From assembly GCF_002994745.2 (NCBI RefSeq), contig NW_020126824.1:62001-126000 (forward strand): DNA of 64,000 nt, given 5' to 3'. Of the stretch, positions 55,988-64,000 are shown piece after piece (position 1 is the stretch's first letter; the number at the start of each line of letters is the position of its first letter). The notes under the pieces are model-generated. The model was given only the letters and a program-made list of their open reading frames with translations, had not been told where the DNA came from and searched no databases. Both the position numbers and the translations under genes were made by a program. Source of the DNA: Rosa chinensis. Its lineage: Eukaryota; Streptophyta; Magnoliopsida; Rosales; Rosaceae.

Positions 55988-58001
55988 TGATAGGAGCATT
56001 TTAATGCGACGTTTTAACTGTTATTTCCCTACATTTCTTGCGTTATTTCCTTATTAAAACTCTGTTTAGGGAAGTTTCCATTCTTTGATTGGGAAAGTTC
56101 CTAATTGTAGAAAGTTTCCGTTTTGTAGTTTCTATTTTCCATTTTTAGAAAGTTTCCATTTTAGTTTAAGAAAGTTTCCATTTCTTATTTTAGAAAGCTT
56201 CTATTTTCAGGTTTTTGGAATAAATAAGCAGAATTGAGTTCATAAATGGAACGAGAAGTTTCATGAAGATGACATGGCAAGGAGGGATTCAAGGAAGAGT
56301 TTTTAAAAAAAGAAAATACATTTCCCTTGGGAATTAAATTTGCCGTGTAATACTTAAGGAAAAACAAGGTGACAACGTGGGAATTGAAGATGATTGATTG
56401 AGGATTTCAAGGAGAGATTTTCTTGGGAGACTTTTATGGAAAGAAATATTGTTGGAGGAATAATTTGGTGTGATTGCCAACGTGAAAATCAGAAATAATA
56501 AAGGAGATGACGCCAAGAGAGATTCAAGGGAGATATTTATGGAAGGAAAATATGTGTGCACCAAGGAAAAGCTAAAAAGGCGTCTAGATTCATCCCTAAA
56601 TTCCCTAAAGGAATGTTGGCAGAAATTCATGAAGAAAATCAGAATAATTTCAAGGAAATTCGGCAATTAAATATTAGGGAGGTATTTTAGAGAATTATGA
56701 TTGGTTGGAACACATCACAAGGCTTACTTGGCATTCTATGATTGGTTGGACCACATCACAAGCTTACTTGGCGAATTATCATTGGTTGAAGCTATGTGGA
56801 AAATTCTGATTGCTTTGTGAACCCTAGCCATGCTCCTATATAAAACTCCCCCTTTCTCAACGTCAAGGGTTCCTCTTCTCCATACAATTTACACTTTAGA
56901 AAAAAAATCAGAAAATCTTCTTAGCATAGCCGTGAGTTTCTCCATCCTCTAGTCATCTCCACGAGTTCAAGCAAGGCCAAGGGAGAAGAATCATAGCCGT
57001 GAGCATCCATCATCCATCTCCAACCTTGAAGCTTGCTTTCGAGATTCAAGAGACCACCACATCAATCGTTCATCACCATCCCCATCTCACGGTGTAATCC
57101 GATTCTCCTTTGTAACCTTTGCTTTGAATTTCGTTGGTTATGAACTAGTTGACATATGTGTTTGAACAAATATTAATTTCTGGAATTTTTATGATTAATT
57201 GAGAATTTTCAGATTCATATTATTGTTCTTCGAGAGTTGCTTATGTGGGTTTGTTTAATTAAATTTGCGTTATAGATAACTTTTTTATTTTAATCTTATG
57301 TGGTTGCAAACACTTAGGGTTTTGATATGAATGATGCTAGGTTTAAGAGCATGAAATCGACTTTTCGTTTTGTGTAAACTTGAATCAAAGTAGTAAAGGT
57401 TTTGTACAAAGATCGAATTTAATTAACGAGGATTGCAATTAGGTGGACTTTTCCATACTAAGTTGTACACTTGAGTTGATAGCCTTTCTCTATGTGTAAT
57501 GCGTTAAACATGACATGATTGACTAGCTTTCTAGGGTTTGATTGCATGTTTGATAGGATTAATCTAGGTGCTTTCACTTAGGTTAATTAGCATTGAAAAG
57601 TAAAAAATGGGAAATTATTTGCTTTCGAATATTTCACATGATCAACTCCTTTCTCATGACTTAGATGAACAATATTAGGGTTTAATCGAATTTGATCATA
57701 GTTTCGGTTTTGATCTTTGTTCTCTCATTCCATTCGTGTAATTATGTTTTTTTTAGTTTTCTTTGTTTTCTTTACTTAGTTTATTTCCGAAAACCAACAC
57801 CTAAATCCCCCTTTAATTTCGTAATTATGTATATACTTTATTTTATTTTGTAAATAATATACTTTGTGTCTTTATTAATTGCTTAATTGTCCTACATTGA
57901 CAGGTGTACCCTCAATCCCCGGATTAGATCGATCCCTATTTATTACGTACTACTAATGACATTTCAGGGTTAAATTATGCGCTTGCTTTCAAAGCGCATC
58001 A
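55988..58001 (+). repeat. Array LTR 3 (shared by units 2 and 3)
   Basis: 2014 bp, near-identical to LTR 2; T runs near 57750 and 57848 are one shorter. TATA at 56837-56845. Confidence 0.95.
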
Positions 58002-58006
58002 ATTTT

Positions 58007-58024
58007 TGGCGCCGTTGCCGGGGA
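58007..58024 (+). other. PBS, array unit 3 (tRNA-Asp)
   Basis: Identical to the other array PBS copies. Confidence 0.93.
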
Positions 58025-58904
58025 TTGAAAAATCACTTGTTTTTGTTTATAATTGTTGTATATAAATTGTGTGAAACTTAGTTTAAAATTAACTAGGATG
58101 TTTTTTATATTGTTGAATATGAATTTTAATTGTAAGTTGTAAATTGAATGCAATAGATGAAGTCTCTTTTGTTAATATTGGCCTAAACCCCTTATTGGTA
58201 CCTAGTTCAGGTCCCTTAAGGTTGAGGGCGGCCTTTATTAACATTCATTGAACTGTCTTCACACTTAGGACCTTTTATATCCAAGTAAGTATAGCCTATG
58301 TGGGATGGTGTCTAGGAAGGGGACAACGCTCATGACTGGTTCTTGGATTCAGAAGTGCTTACAAATGGGCGTAAACCTCAATGAGGGAGTAGCCTATGCC
58401 AAAATGGATCCTACCTCTTGTGTTCGTCCTCCCCTACCTGGCCATTTCAGTAAGGTTGCCCAAAGGATGTAGGAGGGACTTAGTGTCTTGACGACTATAC
58501 TTGGGCCGCACGTCCTCTTGATTTACCGCTTGGAATTGAATTTGAAATCAATGGTATATATAACAAATGAAAATATTATGATTCACTAAGGTATATTGGA
58601 TTAAACATAGTCTTGAAAAGGGTAGCTGTTTCAGTCCCATTGCACATCGAGACTCCCTGTTCCTGTACCTAAGTGTTGGAAATAATTGTAAAGGAAAGGA
58701 AAGAATGTAAATATTTGTAAGTATTTTCGTACAAAGAAAGAAAAGAAAAAGAAAAAAAAAAAACACTTGTGTAAATATTTTTCGTGTTTTTTTTTTTACT
58801 CAGTTGTGTACTTAACTTGTGTCTTATGTACTGACTTGTTAACTTGTGTACTTAACTTGTTAATATTACATGTAGTTTGTAATTCACTAACTTGTTATAC
58901 TTGT

Positions 58905-58936
<32 letters not shown>

Positions 58937-60961
58937 TTGTATTTCTTTGTTAATTATAGTCACTAACTTTATTTAATGGAGGTACCGTCTGGCTGAAAGA
59001 CGTTAAATTCAAACGCTGCTTGGGAGGCAACCCAATTCAGAAGCAGCTGTGAAGGAGTCTTCAATAACACAGATTTGCTTTCTCTTTCGCTATTTCTTTT
59101 ACTTTATAATTTTCTCCTTTATTTTGTAGTCTTTTCGTAAATTCCATTCCTATATGCTTAATTGTTTCATTGCATGCTTATGATTGATTACATTGAGGAC
59201 AATGCAATATTTAAGTGTGGGGGAAGGGATTTACACTTTTATCTTGAGTCATATATTGAAAAATACAAAAAAAAGTGAAAAATGTCAAAAATTTAAAAAT
59301 TTCGTTGCTTTTGTTTTTGTTTTGAGTCTTAGGATGCCCTTTCAACTGTCTAGGATGAGCTTATATCTCTGAAATTATACCTAAAAGAGGATCACAATAT
59401 TGAGATGATCTTAAATGGTATTCTTTGGTTAATTGAGATATATGAAAAGCATGTGCATGTGTAGTGGATATGGATTTCGTGACCTTGGTACAGAATGTGA
59501 GCATGTTAAGATGAGTTTTGATTCATAAAAGCCCATGTGAGATATTTGAGCCCATGTCCCTTTTCTTGGAGTGATAAATGAATTGTATTCTTAATTTCTT
59601 GGCGATGTTTTGATGATCTCATTATTCTTTCATTTGATTGACTACTTGCCATAGATTAAGTTTGATGGACTAGAGAATGCTAGAATTCACTCTTGTGCTT
59701 GTTGAAACGTTATATCAATACATGGCCCTGATTCTGGAAAGGATAGAGGCACCCTAGGAATTACCACCATTGCCAAATAAACCTGTGTCCTTAATTGTGC
59801 CCGTCGTGGGACCCCCCTAGATAAGCCCCTTTGAGCCTACATTAAGCCTTTTCATTCATCACCCTTAAAATCCTTAACCATGAAGCTTAGTATAGTTACA
59901 ACCCTACCCTTTGTTCTAAGAACTTAGTGGAGCTATCTTTTGGGGACTTTACTTAAGGATTTAGCATTGAGAATGAAAATTGAGAAGAGGTGAAAGTTCA
60001 AGTGTGGGGGTAGACTTGTCCATAAAAAAAATGTATGTGAAAGCCGCGAAAAAGAAATGAAAAAAAAAAAAAATTTGTACACGGTTAGAAAGAAAGAAAG
60101 ATAAATGTTTATGGATCTTAGTCCCCCATACTTGGTGAGTTTGGAGTTTGTTTTGAATTGAAGGCCCATTACAGAAAAATTTGGCCTTTGTCCAATTGAC
60201 TAGAGTTCAAAGGAAGTTTAGAGTGAAGTTAGGGCCCAAAATGAAGACATTTGGCCTCTTTACATTACCTCTATGGGATGGGACGTTTTGATATATCTTG
60301 GTGGATTTCTAGAAGTCTCTACATATACATGTGCTCTACTAGGTTTTTAGGACACTTTGTTAAGTTCTTTACCCTTTCATTTCTTTAAACCTTGAGCCTT
60401 GGCCCCATTACAACCCTTAATAAGACCTTTTTGATCCTTAAGATGGGACAACCTTTGATGTGGAGATGAGTTACAAGAGTTCCTATGGCTTGGGTCCATC
60501 CGTGCAAGTAGTTGGTATCTTTCATGAGATCTTTTGAAAAAAAAATTATATTCACAAAGTGCTTTTCGTTTCTTATATATGTGAGCTATTTGATTGCCTC
60601 AAAATATTTTCTCTCACATATAATTGAGTGGTTATAAGATTTTAAGCATTGCCATGAATTCTGAGAGAAGAAAGAGTGATATACCTTGTGAGGATTTGTA
60701 TCATACTTGTCTGAAACATGCTTTACAGAACCCATCACCATTGTTACAACCAAGTCCTACTTGTGTATGTGTAAATTATGTGTTTCAATTAACTCTCGAA
60801 TGCTTAAACATTGATTCTTGGTGGAGTGCTAATCTTGGTGTTGTGAAAGTAAGAGATTGTTGAGACAAAAAGTTGAAGGGCAATAGAGTCATTGTTTGTG
60901 TAGAGTCTTTAAATTTTCGTTGAGTCTTTGTGTGATTTTGCTAAGGGACTAGCAAAAGTTA

Positions 60962-60975
60962 AGTGTGGGGGAATT
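60962..60975 (+). other. Polypurine tract, array unit 3
   Basis: AGTGTGGGGGAATT before LTR 4. Confidence 0.87.
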
Positions 60976-62990
60976 TGATAGGAGCATTTTAATGCGACGT
61001 TTTAACTGTTATTTCCCTACATTTCTTGCGTTATTTCCTTATTAAAACTCTGTTTAGGGAAGTTTCCATTCTTTGATTGGGAAAGTTCCTAATTGTAGAA
61101 AGTTTCCGTTTTGTAGTTTCTATTTTCCATTTTTAGAAAGTTTCCATTTTAGTTTAAGAAAGTTTCCATTTCTTATTTTAGAAAGCTTCTATTTTCAGGT
61201 TTTTGGAATAAATAAGCAGAATTGAGTTCATAAATGGAACGAGAAGTTTCATGAAGATGACATGGCAAGGAGGGATTCAAGGAAGAGTTTTTAAAAAAAG
61301 AAAATACATTTCCCTTGGGAATTAAATTTGCCGTGTAATACTTAAGGAAAAACAAGGTGACAACGTGGGAATTGAAGATGATTGATTGAGGATTTCAAGG
61401 AGAGATTTTCTTGGGAGACTTTTATGGAAAGAAATATTGTTGGAGGAATAATTTGGTGTGATTGCCAACGTGAAAATCAGAAATAATAAAGGAGATGACG
61501 CCAAGAGAGATTCAAGGGAGATATTTATGGAAGGAAAATATGTGTGCACCAAGGAAAAGCTAAAAAGGCGTCTAGATTCATCCCTAAATTCCCTAAAGGA
61601 ATGTTGGCAGAAATTCATGAAGAAAATCAGAATAATTTCAAGGAAATTCGGCAATTAAATATTAGGGAGGTATTTTAGAGAATTATGATTGGTTGGAACA
61701 CATCACAAGGCTTACTTGGCATTCTATGATTGGTTGGACCACATCACAAGCTTACTTGGCGAATTATCATTGGTTGAAGCTATGTGGAAAATTCTGATTG
61801 CTTTGTGAACCCTAGCCATGCTCCTATATAAAACTCCCCCTTTCTCAACGTCAAGGGTTCCTCTTCTCCATACAATTTACACTTTAGAAAAAAAATCAGA
61901 AAATCTTCTTAGCATAGCCGTGAGTTTCTCCATCCTCTAGTCATCTCCACGAGTTCAAGCAAGGCCAAGGGAGAAGAATCATAGCCGTGAGCATCCATCA
62001 TCCATCTCCAACCTTGAAGCTTGCTTTCGAGATTCAAGAGACCACCACATCAATCGTTCATCACCATCCCCATCTCACGGTGTAATCCGATTCTCCTTTG
62101 TAACCTTTGCTTTGAATTTCGTTGGTTATGAACTAGTTGACATATGTGTTTGAACAAATATTAATTTCTGGAATTTTTATGATTAATTGAGAATTTTCAG
62201 ATTCATATTATTGTTCTTCGAGAGTTGCTTATGTGGGTTTGTTTAATTAAATTTGCGTTATAGATAACTTTTTTATTTTAATCTTATGTGGTTGCAAACA
62301 CTTAGGGTTTTGATATGAATGATGCTAGGTTTAAGAGCATGAAATCGACTTTTCGTTTTGTGTAAACTTGAATCAAAGTAGTAAAGGTTTTGTACAAAGA
62401 TCGAATTTAATTAACGAGGATTGCAATTAGGTGGACTTTTCCATACTAAGTTGTACACTTGAGTTGATAGCCTTTCTCTATGTGTAATGCGTTAAACATG
62501 ACATGATTGACTAGCTTTCTAGGGTTTGATTGCATGTTTGATAGGATTAATCTAGGTGCTTTCACTTAGGTTAATTAGCATTGAAAAGTAAAAAATGGGA
62601 AATTATTTGCTTTCGAATATTTCACATGATCAACTCCTTTCTCATGACTTAGATGAACAATATTAGGGTTTAATCGAATTTGATCATAGTTTCGGTTTTG
62701 ATCTTTGTTCTCTCATTCCATTCGTGTAATTATGTTTTTTTTAGTTTTCTTTGTTTTCTTTACTTAGTTTATTTCCGAAAACCAACACCTAAATCCCCCT
62801 TTAATTTCGTAATTATGTATATACTTTATTTTATTTTTGTAAATAATATACTTTGTGTCTTTATTAATTGCTTAATTGTCCTACATTGACAGGTGTACCC
62901 TCAATCCCCGGATTAGATCGATCCCTATTTATTACGTACTACTAATGAGATTTCAGGGTTAAATTATGCGCTTGCTTTCAAAGCGCATCA
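60976..62990 (+). repeat. Array LTR 4 (shared by units 3 and 4)
   Basis: 2015 bp. One private change visible: AATGAGATTT instead of AATGACATTT near 62945. TATA at 61825-61833. Confidence 0.95.
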
Positions 62991-63195
62991 ATTTTTGGCG
63001 CCGTTGCCGGGGATTGAAAAATCACTTGTTTTTGTTTATAATTGTTGTATATAAATTGTGTGAAACTTAGTTTAAAATTAACTAGGATGTTTTTTATATT
63101 GTTGAATATGAATTTTAATTGTAAGTTGTAAATTGAATGCAATAGATGAAGTCTCTTTTGTTAATATTGGCCTAAACCCCTTATTGGTACCTAGT
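62991..63195 (+). other. Array unit 4 leader start, cut by LARD-5
   Basis: PBS at 62996-63013 and about 180 bp of leader, ending at CCTAGT where LARD-5 begins. CTAGT (63191-63195) is the presumed left target duplication. Confidence 0.85.
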
Positions 63196-64000
63196 TGATA
63201 GGAGCAAAAAGTGTGACAATATTATTGAATATGTGCGCCATTTTAGCCTTGTTTCTCCCTTAAGTTTAGTGTTTTGAGTCATTGAGTCGTTTTTAGAGTC
63301 TTGTTGAGTGTTTGGAGTGAAATAGGCGGAAAAAGTAAAATTCATGAAAAATCCTAGCTGGATCAGGATTCCTAACTGTCAACTATTTTTGCGGTCTTTA
63401 CATTTTAATTTCCCTTTATTTTCTCTAGAAAATTTTGATATTCTCCTGCTTGTTGTAGGAAACGTTGCCTGGTTGAACTCTTGGAAACAGCAATGATGGA
63501 GTCATAAAATAAAGCATTAAGATATTTGACCAAGCAATGAAGAAGGGAAATAAAGGAGAAAAGATGTTTTCAGTTGAGGAATAAAAGAAAAGATGTTTCA
63601 GCTGGAAAATAAATAAGAAAAAGACGTTTTCAGTTGAGAAATAAAAGAAAAAGATGTTTCAGCTGGAAAAATAAATAAGAGAAAGATGTTTCAGCTTGGA
63701 AATTAAAGGAATTGCCCATTATGAGAGGAGTTAAGGCCATAAAGAAGACGTTTCAGTTGGGAAAGCCAACCAATGCTCCCCTATAAATAGGCAACGTCTA
63801 GAACTGAATTTGCATCACTTCCCAGCCAAGATCACTTCTTGACCAAGATAATTCATTGCCTATCACTTCCTGGCCAAAAACCATTCCAAGACTGCCCAAT
63901 TCACTCCTCAAACCTTCATCTCCTACAAGACCGTGACACCATCCATCCATCAATCTACAAAGCTCTAAGGCGCTGAGTCAAGGACGCTCCACCACCATAG
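63196..64000 (+). repeat. LARD-5: 5' part of an LTR of the LARD-3 family (runs off the right edge)
   Basis: Starts TGATAGGAGCAAAAAGTGTG and follows the LARD-3 LTR for 805 bp with scattered differences, an altered 30-bp U3 repeat set (about 63540-63700) and an extra CACTTC(C/T)(T)GGCCAA segment near 63840-63880. TATAAATA at 63782-63789. It is a separate, older or different copy from LARD-3. Whether it is a 5' LTR or a solo LTR cannot be told. Confidence 0.9.

Larger units (their letters stand above)
58002..60975 (+). other. Array unit 3 internal region, non-coding
   Basis: Same content as units 1 and 2. PBS 58007-58024, hairpin 59015-59047, PPT 60962-60975. Shares CAATTGACTAG (about 60194) with unit 2, not unit 1, so units 2 and 3 are closer relatives. 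Confidence 0.87.
46002..63195 (+). mobile_element. LARD-4 tandem array: LTR-internal repeated with shared LTRs
   Basis: Four LTRs of 2014-2016 bp alternate with internal regions of 2979, 2977, 2974 bp and a fourth that is interrupted after 205 bp. Unit starts 46002, 50995, 55988 and 60976 give periods of 4993, 4993 and 4988 bp. Each internal region begins with a PBS and ends with a PPT, so every inner LTR is at once the 3' LTR of one unit and the 5' LTR of the next. Units are nearly identical; differences are mostly in homopolymers and a (TA)n run. No protein genes. The array continues beyond the window behind LARD-5. Confidence 0.93.

Noticed and set aside
46002..63195. CRISPR or satellite array
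   Set aside because: The period of about 5 kb, with LTR, PBS and PPT in each unit, identifies retrotransposon units; there are no short repeat-spacer units.

Overview
The whole window is plant repetitive DNA: a nest of Ty3/gypsy LTR retrotransposons of the Athila lineage and their non-autonomous relatives. No cellular gene is visible. The plant assignment rests on three things: the gag, protease, RT, RNase H and integrase sequence types; a primer-binding site complementary to the 3' end of plant tRNA-Asp in every element; and AT-rich 1.7-2.4 kb LTRs that start TGATAGGAGC and end in CATCA or a close variant. The species cannot be told; a flowering plant, probably a eudicot, is an inference.

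Layout. (1) Oldest layer, minus strand: two head-to-tail elements sharing one LTR (15702-33456). The left one (Host-L) keeps a gag start (1-58), a 5' leader and a PBS. The right one (Host-R) is the only pol-bearing element: gag C-terminus and protease (44325-46001), RT-RNase H (36727-38026) and integrase (35447-36760), with one likely frameshift. (2) LARD-1 (922-14906, minus, no protein genes) sits in the Host-L leader, and LARD-2 (7305-14667, minus) sits in the 5' LTR of LARD-1. (3) A gag-only (TR-GAG type) plus-strand element (17411-32779) interrupts the shared LTR. It is a composite: a truncated gag, a second LTR at 22895, and then a complete gag (26928-28493). (4) LARD-3 (38027-44324, plus) splits the Host-R RT gene with a perfect 5-bp target duplication. 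(5) From 46002 a tandem array of near-identical ~4.99 kb units (LTR-internal-LTR-internal...) interrupts Host-R gag. Four LTRs and three full internal regions are present. (6) LARD-5, with the LARD-3 type of LTR, enters the fourth array unit at 63196 and runs off the window.

How the parts work together: only Host-R type elements encode pol, and only the TR-GAG elements keep a complete gag. All the LARDs keep the cis signals (LTR, tRNA-Asp PBS, leader, 3' region, polypurine tract) around an internal region of about 2.8-3.0 kb with no genes. This fits parasites mobilised in trans by autonomous relatives. The most interesting signals are (a) the LTR-sharing tandem array, (b) a U5-PBS inverted repeat that mimics the primer tRNA and shows a compensatory base change between LTR families, (c) small covarying hairpins in a duplicated 5' leader, (d) a conserved hairpin just after pol, (e) a three-fold repeated polypurine-tract motif, and (f) conserved splice-like signals before gag.
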